A stretch of DNA of 64,000 nucleotides. Source: Acidobacteriaceae bacterium. Lineage in GTDB: Bacteria > Acidobacteriota > Terriglobia > Terriglobales > Acidobacteriaceae. Location: NCBI GenBank assembly GCA_003138515.1, contig PLGG01000017.1, forward strand, positions 68,639-132,638. Direction: 5' to 3'. The notes below the pieces were generated by a model that worked only from the letters and a program-made list of their open reading frames with translations, had not been told where the DNA came from and did not search any database. Positions within the stretch are counted from its first letter, which is position 1, and each line of letters opens with the position of its first letter. A program made the position numbers and the translations under genes. Positions 8,480-17,272 of this stretch are shown here, piece by piece.

Positions 8480-9667
8480 ATGATGAAGGACACGATGTCC
8501 CGTTTACTTCGCATCTGCGCGGCCTGCCTGGGGCTGGCCTGCGCAAGCTGGCCAGTGGCTGCCGATGTAACTGCAACCAAGCCTCACTCGGCCAAGCCTC
8601 AGCCGCCGCAGGATACAGGTTTCCTGAACCGGCGCATTGTGCTCAACGGGACGACGTACCGTTTCCAGGTCTACTTGCCGGACGAGTGGCGGCGCGACGA
8701 CGGAAAACACTGGCCCGTCATCCTCTTCCTGCATGGCCGGGGCGAACGCGGCTCCGAGGGCATGTGGCAGACACAATTCGGCCTCGCCGAGGCGGTCCGC
8801 AGTCATCCCGAACGCTGGCCGTTCGTGGTCGTGATGCCGCAGTGCCCGGACACCGCGCATTGGACCGACCCGGCCATGCTCGATCTGGCAATGGCCGCGC
8901 TCGATCAGGAGTCTGCCGAATTTCACGGCGACCCTTCGCGCACTTATCTCAGTGGGCTATCGATGGGCGGCTATGGCGCATGGGAGCTGGCGCGTCTTCA
9001 TCCCCACCGCTGGGCCGCGATTGCTATTGCCGCCGGCGGCGTCTTCTGGAGCTACGAACCGGACCGCTGGCAGGAAGCCTCAATCCTTCCAGCCGAATAC
9101 GCTCGCGCCGTGGGCCGCACGCCGGTTTGGCTCTTCCACGGCAGTCTCGACGCGACAGTGGTGCCAAAACAAAGCGAGCTCATGTACGACGCATTCAAAT
9201 TCGCCGGCGGAGACATTCGCCTTTGGATCTATCAGGGGCTCAAGCACGATTGCTGGACCCGCGCCTACGATGAGCCCGAGCTGCCGCGCTGGCTGCTGGC
9301 CCACCACCTTCCCCAGACTCCTGAGATCCTGGCCGAACGCCTTGTGATCCCACTGCGCCCGCCAACCGTAATCCTTTCCGCGGCGCAGCTCGACAACTTC
9401 GCCGGCGAATACCGCGAATCCAATGGGCACGAAATTCAGACCATCCTCCGCCAGGGCGACCAGCTTTTTGAAAAAGGCCCCGGCGGCGATGTCGTCGGGC
9501 TGGAGGCGGAGTCGGCCGATACCTTCTTCCGTCCCGTTGATCCGACCGGCGCGCACAACGTCCAATTGACCTTCGAATACGATTTGAGTGGGCATGTCAC
9601 CGGCTATCTCCTCCAGGACAACCGTCATGAGGAGCACTGGGTGAAGCTCGGGGGAGGAAACAGGTAA
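8480..9667 (+). CDS. secreted alpha/beta-hydrolase (esterase / depolymerase-like)
   Basis: A 395-residue protein with a signal peptide (MSRLLRICAACLGLACA...VAA). The hydrolase core shows an oxyanion-region FLHGRGERG, nucleophile elbow GLSMGGYG, an Asp in HGSLDATV and a His in GLKHDCW, a complete Ser-Asp-His triad in family order. It resembles the LpqC/polyhydroxybutyrate-depolymerase and feruloyl-esterase-like group; substrate unknown. The last 100 residues (from about LDNFAGEYRES) form a separate domain of the kind often appended to secreted hydrolases. ATG 8495 has a better-placed AAGGA and is an alternative start. Confidence 0.82.
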   Translation: MMKDTMSRLLRICAACLGLACASWPVAADVTATKPHSAKPQPPQDTGFLNRRIVLNGTTYRFQVYLPDEWRRDDGKHWPVILFLHGRGERGSEGMWQTQFGLAEAVRSHPERWPFVVVMPQCPDTAHWTDPAMLDLAMAALDQESAEFHGDPSRTYLSGLSMGGYGAWELARLHPHRWAAIAIAAGGVFWSYEPDRWQEASILPAEYARAVGRTPVWLFHGSLDATVVPKQSELMYDAFKFAGGDIRLWIYQGLKHDCWTRAYDEPELPRWLLAHHLPQTPEILAERLVIPLRPPTVILSAAQLDNFAGEYRESNGHEIQTILRQGDQLFEKGPGGDVVGLEAESADTFFRPVDPTGAHNVQLTFEYDLSGHVTGYLLQDNRHEEHWVKLGGGNR

Positions 9668-9760
9668 CGCGGCTCGCCGATGGCCGGCGGACGCGCTTGA
9701 GCCGTCTGGAACATTCCAAGTCAGGGTTGCGTATTTATCTCTTGAGAGCGAGGAGGCAAC

Positions 9761-10261
9761 ATGTTTTGCAGCGGATGTGGTCATGCGTTGGAAAAGGGGC
9801 AGATTGTTTGCCCGCAATGCAACCGGCCGATAGCGCCGGCCGTGCCTCCTGTGCCCGGCTTCGAGTTTGTTTTGGCAGGCTACGCAAGCAAGATCAGAGT
9901 GCTTGGCATTCTATGGCTGATCTATGCCGGATTGTCGCTGGTCTTCGGTTTCGTCGGGCTGGCCTTCGCTCACGCGTTCCTGTCGGGCGGCTTTGCCCCG
10001 TGGATGCACGGGCACGCGCCGCAAATGTGGTTCTTCCCAGCGCTTATGCGTTTTGCGTGGGTGTTCCTAGTAGGCCGAGCGATTCTGGCGGCCGTGGCTG
10101 GCTGGGGTTTGCTGGAACGCACGCAGTGGGGACGGATCGTCGCAATTGTGGCATCTATTCTGAACCTCTTTCATTTCTTCCCTTTCGGGTTGGCCCTCGG
10201 CATCGGCACATTGATCATCCTGATCGGGGCGCGGAACTGGATGCTTTATGACGACTTGTGA
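9761..10261 (+). CDS. zinc-ribbon membrane protein
   Basis: 166 residues, preceded by a strong GGAGG 7 bases before the ATG. The N-terminus is a short zinc ribbon with two knuckles (CSGC near residue 3 and CPQC near residue 18). Three to four membrane segments follow (about 45-75, 95-120, 125-160). Such ribbon-plus-membrane proteins are common and uncharacterised; no function can be assigned. Confidence 0.7.
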   Translation: MFCSGCGHALEKGQIVCPQCNRPIAPAVPPVPGFEFVLAGYASKIRVLGILWLIYAGLSLVFGFVGLAFAHAFLSGGFAPWMHGHAPQMWFFPALMRFAWVFLVGRAILAAVAGWGLLERTQWGRIVAIVASILNLFHFFPFGLALGIGTLIILIGARNWMLYDDL

Positions 10262-10285
10262 CCACTGTCGATTGAGCACCCCGTG

Positions 10286-10354
10286 TTTCCGATTTCCGGT
10301 TCCGGTTGATCGAATTCGATTCACTGTACCCTGTGCCCTGTTCACTGTTTGCTG
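10286..10354. repeat. degenerate 7-bp repeat array upstream of hemB
   Basis: Five contiguous 7-mers at 10320-10354: TTCACTG, TACCCTG, TGCCCTG, TTCACTG, TTTGCTG. A weaker run sits before them (TTTCCGA, TTTCCGG at about 10286-10299). It ends 15 bases before the hemB start. Part of a dispersed set of period-7 arrays in this window. Confidence 0.7.
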
Positions 10355-10369
10355 CCTTACAATCTCTTC

Positions 10370-11371
10370 ATGACGTTCCCAGCCAACCGGATGCGGCGGA
10401 TGCGGCGCAGTGAGCCGTTGCGCGCGCTGGTGCGTGAGACCGTGCTCGATCCCGGCGACCTGATCTATCCTCTGTTCATCTGTCCAGGAAAGGGCGTGCG
10501 CTCGCCCGTAGGCTCCATGCCGGGAGTCTTCAATCTGTCGGTGGACGAAGCGGTCCGCGAGGCTGAGGAGGCCGCGCGCCTGGGCTTGGGCGGATTGCTC
10601 CTTTTTGGATTGCCCGAGACAAAAGACGAGCAGGGCACCGGCGCCTGGGACGACAACGGCATCGTGCAGCAGGCGCTCCGCGCGCTGAAGCGTTCGGAAG
10701 CGGCAAAAAAGCTCGTCTTGATCGGCGATGTTTGCCTGTGCGAGTACACCAGCCATGGCCACTGCGGCGTGGTGGTCAAGTCGGGCGATGGCCCCAATGC
10801 GAGCTTCGAAGTGGACAACGACCCCACGCTGGAGCTGCTGGCGCGCACGGCGGTGAGCCAGGCCAAAGCAGGCGCTGACGTTGTGGCCCCGAGCGACATG
10901 ATGGACGGACGCGTGGGAGCTATCCGCCACGCGCTCGACGCCGAGGGCTACGCCGAAACGCCCATCCTCAGCTACGCTTCGAAGTTCGCCTCTGCGTTCT
11001 ACGGGCCCTTCCGCGAGGCTGCGGATTCCGCACCGCAGTTTGGAGACCGCAAGACCTATCAAATGGACGGCGCCAACCTGCGCGAGGCCCTGCGCGAGAT
11101 CGATCTCGACATTGAAGAGGGCGCGGACATGATCCTGATGAAGCCCGCCATGCCTTACCTCGACGTAGTGCGCGCGGCGCGCGAGCGCGTCGGCGTGCCC
11201 ATCGGCGCTTACCAGGTTTCCGGCGAGTACTCCATGCTTCAGGCAGCGTTTGAGAAGGGGTGGCTGGATCGGGATCGCGCGATCTTGGAGTCTCTGGTCG
11301 GCCTGCGCCGCGCCGGCGCCGACTTCATCGTGACCTACTTCGCCAAGGAAGCCGCGAAGCTGCTCGCATGA
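10370..11371 (+). CDS. hemB: delta-aminolevulinic acid dehydratase (porphobilinogen synthase)
   Basis: 333 residues, the normal length for HemB. It condenses two 5-aminolevulinate molecules to porphobilinogen in tetrapyrrole synthesis. Visible signatures: the Cys-rich metal site region [14 protein letters not shown], the first active-site Lys region [15 protein letters not shown], and the Schiff-base Lys in [12 protein letters not shown]. The Cys residues point to a zinc-dependent enzyme. ATG 10370 gives the canonical N-terminus ([15 protein letters not shown]). No other haem gene is adjacent. Confidence 0.96.
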   Translation: MTFPANRMRRMRRSEPLRALVRETVLDPGDLIYPLFICPGKGVRSPVGSMPGVFNLSVDEAVREAEEAARLGLGGLLLFGLPETKDEQGTGAWDDNGIVQQALRALKRSEAAKKLVLIGDVCLCEYTSHGHCGVVVKSGDGPNASFEVDNDPTLELLARTAVSQAKAGADVVAPSDMMDGRVGAIRHALDAEGYAETPILSYASKFASAFYGPFREAADSAPQFGDRKTYQMDGANLREALREIDLDIEEGADMILMKPAMPYLDVVRAARERVGVPIGAYQVSGEYSMLQAAFEKGWLDRDRAILESLVGLRRAGADFIVTYFAKEAAKLLA

Positions 11372-11463
11372 ACCTGTCAATTCTCAGTCGCTTCTGATAG
11401 GCTCTCGCGCAAAAATCGCTTTGTATCCGCGCCGCAGTGTGTTTTTCTAGCTAGAACCCGCCT

Positions 11464-12771
11464 ATGCGCAAGCGACTCGAAGCATATTTTGAATTTGTCC
11501 GTCTTGGGACCAACTGGCGCACGGAGATTCTGGCCGGCGTTACGACGTTCCTGACCATGGCCTACATCGTGCTGGTGAACCCGGCGGTGCTGGCCGATGC
11601 CGGCGTGCCATTGCCAGCGGTCACCGCAGCCACCTGTTTGTCGGCTGCGTTCGCCTCCATTTTGATGGGAGTCGTCGCGCGCTATCCCATTGCGCTGGCG
11701 CCCGGCATGGGCCTGAACGCCTACTTTACCTACACGGTCTGCCTCAAAATGCACGTGCCCTGGCAGACTGCGCTGGGCGCGGTGTTTCTTTCCGGCGTCA
11801 TTTTTCTGGCTCTCACCACCGTTGGCATCCGGCAGATGATTCTGCGCGCCATTCCTCACCAGCTCTACGCCGCGGTGGCCGGCGGCATCGGCCTCTTCAT
11901 CGCATTTATAGGCTTCCAGCACGCGGGCCTGGTGGTGCGCGACCCCAACACGCTGGTCGGCATGGGCAGCATCCGAAATCCCACGGCGTATCTCACGCTT
12001 ATTGGCCTGATTCTGATGGTCGCCCTCGAAATCCGGAAGGTGAAGGGCTCCATCCTCATCGGCGTGCTCACCGTCACCGGCATCGCATGGGCGTTTCACA
12101 TGGTCCACTGGGCGCCGTCGACGGGCGGCATCGGCGCGCTCACGCAAACGGCGTTCAAGCTCAACATTATGGGCGCGGTCAACAAGGGCCTGCTCGAAAT
12201 CATCTTCGTCTTCTTCTTCGTTGACCTCTTTGACAATCTGGGCACGCTGGTTGCCGTGACCAAGCGCGCAGGCCTCATTGCACCCGACCACTCCATCCCC
12301 CGGCTCAACCGAATCCTCTTTGCCGACGCCACCGCAACCATCTTCGGCTCTCTGGTTGGAACCTCCACCGTTACCAGCTACGTGGAATCCACCGCAGGCG
12401 TGGCTGCGGGTGGCCGCTCGGGCGTCACTGCCATTGTCACCGGCGTGCTTTTCCTGGGAGCCATCGCCGCCTCGCCGTTTATCGGCATTGTCCCTCCGGC
12501 GGCTACGGCGCCGGCGCTCATTCTGGTGGGCTCGCTCATGTTGGCTTCCATTACGGAGATTCACTGGCACGAGCCCCTCGTCGCCGTTCCCGCGTTTCTC
12601 ACCCTCATCCTCATCCCCTTCACCTACTCCATCGCCAACGGCCTCGGCTTCGGCATCATTGCCTGGGCCATTCTGCACCTGTTCGCAGGAAAGGCGCGGC
12701 GCCAGGATTGGCTGCTCTACCTGCTCGCAGCGCTCTTTCTAGCGCGCTTCATCTATCTTGGAGCAAGCTAG
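11464..12771 (+). CDS. NCS2-family purine permease (AzgA/PbuG-like)
   Basis: 435 residues with about 12-14 membrane segments. The N-terminal TNWRTEILAGVTTFLTMAYIVLVNP is diagnostic of the AzgA/PbuG/PbuO branch of the nucleobase:cation symporter-2 family, which imports hypoxanthine, guanine or adenine. The other typical blocks are present: PGMGLNAYF and FVDLFDNLGTL. Specificity cannot be read from sequence. Its TAG stop (12769-12771) falls inside a short period-7 repeat that continues to about 12788. Confidence 0.92.
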   Translation: MRKRLEAYFEFVRLGTNWRTEILAGVTTFLTMAYIVLVNPAVLADAGVPLPAVTAATCLSAAFASILMGVVARYPIALAPGMGLNAYFTYTVCLKMHVPWQTALGAVFLSGVIFLALTTVGIRQMILRAIPHQLYAAVAGGIGLFIAFIGFQHAGLVVRDPNTLVGMGSIRNPTAYLTLIGLILMVALEIRKVKGSILIGVLTVTGIAWAFHMVHWAPSTGGIGALTQTAFKLNIMGAVNKGLLEIIFVFFFVDLFDNLGTLVAVTKRAGLIAPDHSIPRLNRILFADATATIFGSLVGTSTVTSYVESTAGVAAGGRSGVTAIVTGVLFLGAIAASPFIGIVPPAATAPALILVGSLMLASITEIHWHEPLVAVPAFLTLILIPFTYSIANGLGFGIIAWAILHLFAGKARRQDWLLYLLAALFLARFIYLGAS

Positions 12772-12788
12772 CATCTAGTAGCATGTAG
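12768..12788. repeat. short 7-bp repeat array across the permease stop codon
   Basis: Three adjacent 7-mers CTAGCAT, CTAGTAG, CATGTAG begin within the last codons of the permease gene. The stop codon is supplied by the array. Same type as the other period-7 arrays in this window, though this one is short and degenerate. Confidence 0.5.
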
Positions 12789-12812
12789 ATCGTTGTTTGG
12801 TGAGGCAGCGCC

Positions 12813-13127
12813 ATGTTAATTGTCCACTTGATCGAATGGTTTTTCGGCGGGGCATTCCTCGCGAACTCCGTGCCGCACATCGTGAACGGAATCTCCGGCC
12901 GTGCCTTCCAAAGCCCCTTCGCCAAGCCGCCCGGCCAGGGCCTGTCATCGTCGGTGGTCAACGTTCTTTGGGGCTTCTTCAATCTGGCTGTCGCTTACGT
13001 TCTTCTGGTTTGGCTGGGCCAGCTCAATCTTCATTACTGGTGGCAGGTCGTGACGGCCGGCGCGGGCGCGCTCTTCCTTTCTGTCATGATGGCCCGCCAC
13101 TTCGGTCGCTTCCATGGCGGATTGTGA
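12813..13127 (+). CDS. small conserved-type membrane protein
   Basis: 104 residues with three hydrophobic segments (about 1-20, 48-70, 76-95) joined by a conserved-looking polar loop (ISGRAFQSPFAKPPGQGLSS). Clean start at ATG 12813 with GAGGCAG upstream. I recognise no characterised family. It sits between the purine permease and the cyclotransferase on the same strand; the gaps of about 40-60 bases allow joint transcription. Confidence 0.6.
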   Translation: MLIVHLIEWFFGGAFLANSVPHIVNGISGRAFQSPFAKPPGQGLSSSVVNVLWGFFNLAVAYVLLVWLGQLNLHYWWQVVTAGAGALFLSVMMARHFGRFHGGL

Positions 13128-13186
13128 GCCTCCAGCGCGATTCGCCGACGACGCGGGACCGGCGAATTAAACGCGCCCATCTCTCT

Positions 13187-13981
13187 ATGCGTATCTCCGC
13201 CTTTTATCGCGTATTAACAGCAGCCATTCTTGCCGCAACCGCATCGCTTGCCTTCGCGGCAGACGGCTACCGCATCGTCCACACATACCCGCACAACCCT
13301 CAGGCCTATACGCAGGGCCTGCTCTACGAGGATGGGTATTTGTATGAGAGCACCGGCCTGAATGGGCGCTCCTCGTTGCGCATGGTGGATCTTGAAACCG
13401 GACGCGTCCTGCAACGCGCGGACGTGCCCGAGAAGTACTTCGCTGAAGGGCTTGCCTCCTGGGGCAGCACGCTCATTCAGCTAACATGGCAATCGCACAT
13501 TGCCTTCGTCTACGACCGCTTCAGCTTCCGCATTCTGCATACATTCAGCTACGACGGAGAAGGCTGGGGACTCACGCAGGATGGGAAAAACCTGATCTTG
13601 AGCGACGGCACCGCGACGCTCCGCTTCTTCGATCCGCGTACATTTCGAGAGGTCCGCAACATCGTGGTCAAAGACCACGGCTCCCAGGTGACCCAATTGA
13701 ACGAATTGGAGTACGTACACGGGGAGATTTACGCCAACGTCTGGCACACCGATCGCATCGCCCGCATTTCGCCGTCCAGTGGCCGCGTGCTCGGCTGGAT
13801 CGATCTCGCCGGGCTGCTTCCGGAGAATCAACGCTCAGATCCGGAAGCAGTCCTCAACGGAATCGCCTGGGATTCCGCACATGACCGCCTCTTCGTGACC
13901 GGCAAGCTCTGGCCCAGGCTGTTTGAGATCGAAATCGTCCCTGAAAAGGCAAAACTCGTTCCCGCCCATCACACGAAGTAA
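13187..13981 (+). CDS. glutaminyl-peptide cyclotransferase (plant-type, five-bladed propeller)
   Basis: 264 residues starting at ATG 13187 with a clear signal peptide (ending ASLAFA). The mature part begins YRIVHTYPHNPQAYTQGL, characteristic of the plant/bacterial-type glutaminyl cyclase, which converts N-terminal Gln to pyroglutamate in the periplasm. Typical blocks FAEGLASWG, LTWQ, YDGEGWGLTQDGKNLILSDGTATL and LNELEYV...YANVW are all visible. Length is normal. In-frame codons upstream of 13187 overlap the previous gene and are not used. Confidence 0.93.
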   Translation: MRISAFYRVLTAAILAATASLAFAADGYRIVHTYPHNPQAYTQGLLYEDGYLYESTGLNGRSSLRMVDLETGRVLQRADVPEKYFAEGLASWGSTLIQLTWQSHIAFVYDRFSFRILHTFSYDGEGWGLTQDGKNLILSDGTATLRFFDPRTFREVRNIVVKDHGSQVTQLNELEYVHGEIYANVWHTDRIARISPSSGRVLGWIDLAGLLPENQRSDPEAVLNGIAWDSAHDRLFVTGKLWPRLFEIEIVPEKAKLVPAHHTK

Positions 13982-14075
13982 CAAATTGGAACCGGCCGCC
14001 GGCAGCGCAGCCGCCATCACCGTCCCGCCGCCTGCCGCGCGCGTATACTTTCCGGCGAGGTAGTGGAATTTCGCC

Positions 14076-14690
14076 ATGGATCCTTCCTCGATCTTGATGC
14101 CTGCTGGCCTGCAAAATGCCGCCGTGTTCACCATCGTGCTGGCATTTGCCGGCTACCTGGTTACTTTCATGAGCAGCCGCATGATGGCCCGCCGCGCCGA
14201 CCGGCTGCGGCTGGTGAATCAGCGTCTGAACGAGTTCTACGGTCCGCTTTATGTGGCCACGGTAGCGGGCAACATTGCCTACAATTCGCTGCTCCAAAAG
14301 CAAGGCAAGACGCAGTGCCATCCCATCCGCGATGAGGATTTGAAGGAGTGGACACTGTGGATGACCACTATTTTTATGCCGCTCAACAACGTCCGCGAGA
14401 AGATCATCATCGACAATGCCCATCTGATTGTGGAAGAGAAGATGCCGCAATGCCTTCTCGACTTTGTCACTCACGTGGTGGGCTACAAAGCTCTGCTCTC
14501 AAAATGGGCCGAGGGCGATTACACAGAGCGACGCTCGATGATTGGCTGGCCGGCTGATTTCGATGGCTACGTCGAGCGCTCTTACCGGGACCTGAAGGCC
14601 GAGCAGACGCGCCTGCTCAACAACGCATTGTGGAGATTCTGGCGGCGTCTCATTGCCCGCACGGGACGAAAGACACCAAAGCGGCCTTAA
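14076..14690 (+). CDS. unknown protein with N-terminal membrane anchor
   Basis: 204 residues: one hydrophobic segment (about 12-34) followed by a basic helical cytoplasmic domain (RMMARRADRLRLVNQRLNEFYGPLYVATVAGN). The region resembles unnamed bacterial proteins in which a short membrane anchor precedes a helical RLNxFYGPL-type domain. No catalytic motif seen. A second ATG seven codons in (MPAGL) is possible. Function unknown. Confidence 0.65.
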   Translation: MDPSSILMPAGLQNAAVFTIVLAFAGYLVTFMSSRMMARRADRLRLVNQRLNEFYGPLYVATVAGNIAYNSLLQKQGKTQCHPIRDEDLKEWTLWMTTIFMPLNNVREKIIIDNAHLIVEEKMPQCLLDFVTHVVGYKALLSKWAEGDYTERRSMIGWPADFDGYVERSYRDLKAEQTRLLNNALWRFWRRLIARTGRKTPKRP

Positions 14691-14706
14691 GATCTGCCGG
14701 CATGCT

Positions 14707-15123
14707 TTAAGTCGTCGCGACTGCGCTCAACGACGTCACTTGGGCAACCGCCTTTGTCAATCGCGCCTCTCGCTGCCGCTTCGACTTCTTGTCCGGCCTT
14801 GTATAGACGTGCTCAATTCTGTCGATCCGATAAGCGCCGGGCGCAAGGTCTTCCTCTTCAAACGTCCCGTCACCGGGCAAGAGAACAATGTCGCCGGGTT
14901 TGGGCAATGAATGCAGAGTCTCCAGGGGCACAAGATTGATGCATGTGCCGTCATCCACCATAAACTCCAGGCAATCCGCGGTGTAAAACGCGCCTTCGCG
15001 TGCCAGACGTGCTTCCTTTCGGGCCCTCCACGATTGATAGTAGGCGCCGACCATCGTGGGCAGGCCAATGATGAAGCTGAACAGGCTGGTATAGGGCGAG
15101 AATTGGGTGATCGGCAAAATCAT
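14707..15123 (-). CDS. unknown membrane-anchored protein, paralogue A of a tandem pair
   Basis: 138 residues from ATG 15123 (MILPITQF), which has GAGG at good spacing; an ATG at 15135 is also in frame but abuts the ribosome site. One N-terminal hydrophobic segment (about 10-27) is followed by a basic stretch and the block CLEFMVDDGTCINLVPLET, then a GDIVLLPGD turn and a basic tail. The next gene on this strand (15448-15867) is a clear paralogue sharing the same blocks. The soluble part is beta-rich in appearance; no known domain recognised. Confidence 0.7.
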   Translation of the reverse strand: MILPITQFSPYTSLFSFIIGLPTMVGAYYQSWRARKEARLAREGAFYTADCLEFMVDDGTCINLVPLETLHSLPKPGDIVLLPGDGTFEEEDLAPGAYRIDRIEHVYTRPDKKSKRQREARLTKAVAQVTSLSAVATT

Positions 15124-15447
15124 GGCGTGCCTCATCTCCTGGCGTTGTCAGTTTTTTGTTTGCGCTCCCGCAGACGGCGCAGGGGGAAAAGGGGACGCCC
15201 CTCCCATGGGGGCTGCCTGAGAAGCATAAACGGCAGAGGCTGATTTTACCTGTTGAATTTTTGTGAATCGCGGCTTTGCGCTCCCGCGCTGAAGGGCGCT
15301 CTCTGGTTTGTGGCCGCAGGGCCGCGTGCGCGAGAGCAATTCGGCCAGTTCGCAGAGTCAGAAGATTTTCGTCATGCCGAAGAGCAGCTATAAGTCGACG
15401 GGCTGCTTCCGACCCGCGCAACAATCGACGGAGCTCGTCCGAAGCGG
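15124..15447. other. spacer between the paralogous genes
   Basis: About 320 bases. Contains GC-rich inverted sequence around 15180-15220 (GGGGACGCCCC followed by CCCATGGGGG) that could fold into hairpins. No coding frame or clear promoter seen. Confidence 0.35.
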
Positions 15448-15867
15448 CTAGGCCGTCATTGCCGGGTTCAGTGACGTCACGCGCGCCACGGCCTTGGTGA
15501 GCCGCGCCTCGTGCGGCCCCGCGCCCTTCCGCTCAGCCGGCGTATAGATGTGTTCGATTGACTCGACCAGGTAGGCTCCGGGCAAAAACACCGACGCAGC
15601 GCCCACGCCGTCGCCAGGCAGCAAGAGTACATCTCCCTCGCGGGGCAACGAGTGCAGCGTCTCCAGCGGCACCAGGTTGATGCAGGTGCCATCCCCGGCT
15701 ATGAACTCCAGGCAGTTAGCGCTGTTCAGAGTTCCTTCAAGCGCTCGCCGTGCCTCCTGCCGCGCCCGGAGCGATTCAAAGTACGCGCCCGCCATGATGG
15801 GCAGCCCGATCATGAAGCCGACAACGCTGCTGTACTGCGCAATAAGGGACATCAAATGGTGCGGCAT
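15448..15867 (-). CDS. unknown membrane-anchored protein, paralogue B of a tandem pair
   Basis: 139 residues from ATG 15867, which has a GGAGG 11 bases upstream and gives the same N-terminal layout as paralogue A. Shared features: one membrane segment with IGLPxMxGAY, then a basic ARxEAR stretch, CLEF followed by DGTCINLVPLETLHSLP, a GDVLLLPGDG turn and a tail EARLTKAVAxVTSLxxxxT. The two proteins are roughly half identical by eye. A longer frame to 15969 exists but its extra residues have no counterpart in paralogue A. Confidence 0.7.
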   Translation of the reverse strand: MPHHLMSLIAQYSSVVGFMIGLPIMAGAYFESLRARQEARRALEGTLNSANCLEFIAGDGTCINLVPLETLHSLPREGDVLLLPGDGVGAASVFLPGAYLVESIEHIYTPAERKGAGPHEARLTKAVARVTSLNPAMTA

Positions 15868-15983
15868 GCGGTCGATTGCCTCCACGCTAAGGTTAAACCG
15901 GAACGACGCGAGATTGGACATCCTCCAGGGACGAGATGGGACGAAAAACTCTGCCTCGGCTCTCGGCACGTTTCAAGTTGTCG

Positions 15984-16163
15984 CTATTGCCCAACTGACC
16001 CGTTGTGGTGGACTCGCTCACCTCGAAAAAAGCGGTGATGCACCATGCTGAGCCCAAGCAGGAAAACGAGGACGACAAAGAGAGCTATGAATCCGATCTT
16101 TATAGCCTGCAACAAGGGTGTTTCTCGCTCCGGATCGGGCGGGGAAGTCTCGTCATTTGCCAT
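15984..16163 (-). CDS. 59-residue single-pass membrane protein
   Basis: Starts at ATG 16163 with GAGG eight bases upstream. A charged N-terminus (MANDETSPPDPERE) precedes one hydrophobic helix (about 22-43) and a His/Arg-rich tail. It lies just upstream of the paralogous pair on the same strand. No function recognised; the clean ribosome site is the main evidence that it is real. Confidence 0.5.
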   Translation of the reverse strand: MANDETSPPDPERETPLLQAIKIGFIALFVVLVFLLGLSMVHHRFFRGERVHHNGSVGQ

Positions 16164-16299
16164 TCGAGTGGCCTCGTTATGGGCGCAGGCGCGGCATGTT
16201 GCGCCAGGAAGTACGCCGCACTTTTCGCCTGATTGAGCCCGGAACAATTCCGGAACTCACGTGCGGTCGATCCCCGTATCGTATAGAGTCTAGCTCCGC

Positions 16300-17157
16300 T
16301 TAAGGAGATACGCCAAGGCGCAGATTCTCCCACAACCGCAGCGTGGGGCCGGCCTGGTTGATGGTGTAGAAATGCAGTCCGGGAGCGCCATTGCTGAGCA
16401 GGGTCTTCGACAGCCGCGTCACCACGCTGAGCCCGAATTCGTGCAGAGCGGGCTTGTCGTCCTGTAGCTCTTCCAGGCGCAGGCGCACCCAGCGCGGCAG
16501 GTCGGCGCCACAGCCCGAGCAGAAGCGCATGGTGTTGGCGTAGCTGGTGATGGGCATGATTCCGGGAACAATGGGGATCTTGATCCCTGCCTTCTCGCAA
16601 CGCTCCATGAAGTCGAAGTACGCGTCGGCGTTGTAGAAGAGCTGCGTCAGCGCGGCATCCGCGCCCGCCTCCACCTTGTGCCGGAAATGCTCGAAGTCCT
16701 CGCTAGGCTTCGCTGTCTGGGGGTGCATCTCGGGATACGCGGCCACTTCAATCTTGAATGCATCGCCGTGCTCCTTGCGGATGAAGCTCACCAGCTCGTT
16801 GGCGTAGTGGAACTCACCCGGCGCGGCAGCGCTCATCGCCGTCGCAGGCAGATCGCCGCGCAACGCCACAATGCGCTTTACGCCCGCCTCGCGGTACCGC
16901 ACGAGCTGCGCCGCCACATTGGCGCGCGTCGACCCAACGCAGGTCAGGTGCGGAGCGGCCTCCGCGCCCGAGTGCTCGACCACCGCCAGCAGCGTTTCGT
17001 ACGTTCCGTCTTGATCCGATCCGCCCGCGCCGTGAGTGATTGAAAAATAATCCGGCCGCACCGCCGCCAGTTGGGCGATCGTCGCCGGCAGCTTGGCGTG
17101 CGCCTCGGGCGTCCGCGGCGGAAATAACTCGAACGAGAAACTGGGTGGCGTTTTCAT
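16300..17157 (-). CDS. metF: methylenetetrahydrofolate reductase
   Basis: 285 residues, start at ATG 17157 (MKTPPSFSFELFPPRT). Reduces 5,10-methylene-THF to 5-methyl-THF with FAD, supplying methyl groups for methionine synthesis. Family blocks are present: FSFELFPPRT with its catalytic Glu, YFSITHGAGGS, HLTCVGSTR, IVALRGDLP and the late IPIVPGIMPI. The extra in-frame residues upstream to 17256 run into repeat DNA and are not used. It lies directly downstream of ahcY, same strand, so both belong to the activated-methyl cycle. Confidence 0.95.
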   Translation of the reverse strand: MKTPPSFSFELFPPRTPEAHAKLPATIAQLAAVRPDYFSITHGAGGSDQDGTYETLLAVVEHSGAEAAPHLTCVGSTRANVAAQLVRYREAGVKRIVALRGDLPATAMSAAAPGEFHYANELVSFIRKEHGDAFKIEVAAYPEMHPQTAKPSEDFEHFRHKVEAGADAALTQLFYNADAYFDFMERCEKAGIKIPIVPGIMPITSYANTMRFCSGCGADLPRWVRLRLEELQDDKPALHEFGLSVVTRLSKTLLSNGAPGLHFYTINQAGPTLRLWENLRLGVSP

Positions 17158-17194
17158 GTGTGGATTACTTGTTTTTTGCAGCCATGAAAGTGAA

Positions 17195-17235
17195 GCCCCA
17201 TCCTTTCTCACAACGTGCGCGAAGAAGGATGGGGC
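17195..17235. repeat. hairpin element between ahcY and metF
   Basis: Perfect 11-base inverted repeat, GCCCCATCCTT (17195-17205) with AAGGATGGGGC (17225-17235), loop 19 bases. A related hairpin with the same CCATCCTT core lies at 47745-47779. It could act as a REP-like element or attenuate read-through from ahcY into metF. Confidence 0.65.
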
Positions 17236-17242
17236 AGTGAGA

Positions 17243-17272
17243 TTGGTCCTGACCACTGATCACCGACCACTA
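17243..17272. repeat. 7-bp repeat array abutting the ahcY stop
   Basis: 7-mers TTGGTCC, TGACCAC, TGATCAC, CGACCAC run directly into the ahcY stop codon (TAG on the minus strand at 17272-17270). Same style as arrays at 10320, 52675 and 60743. Confidence 0.7.

Noticed and set aside
11377..12678. 433-codon open frame antisense to the purine permease
   Set aside because: Product is repetitive Asp/Gly/Asn/Arg-rich, as expected from the complement of hydrophobic codons; the permease on the plus strand is clear.
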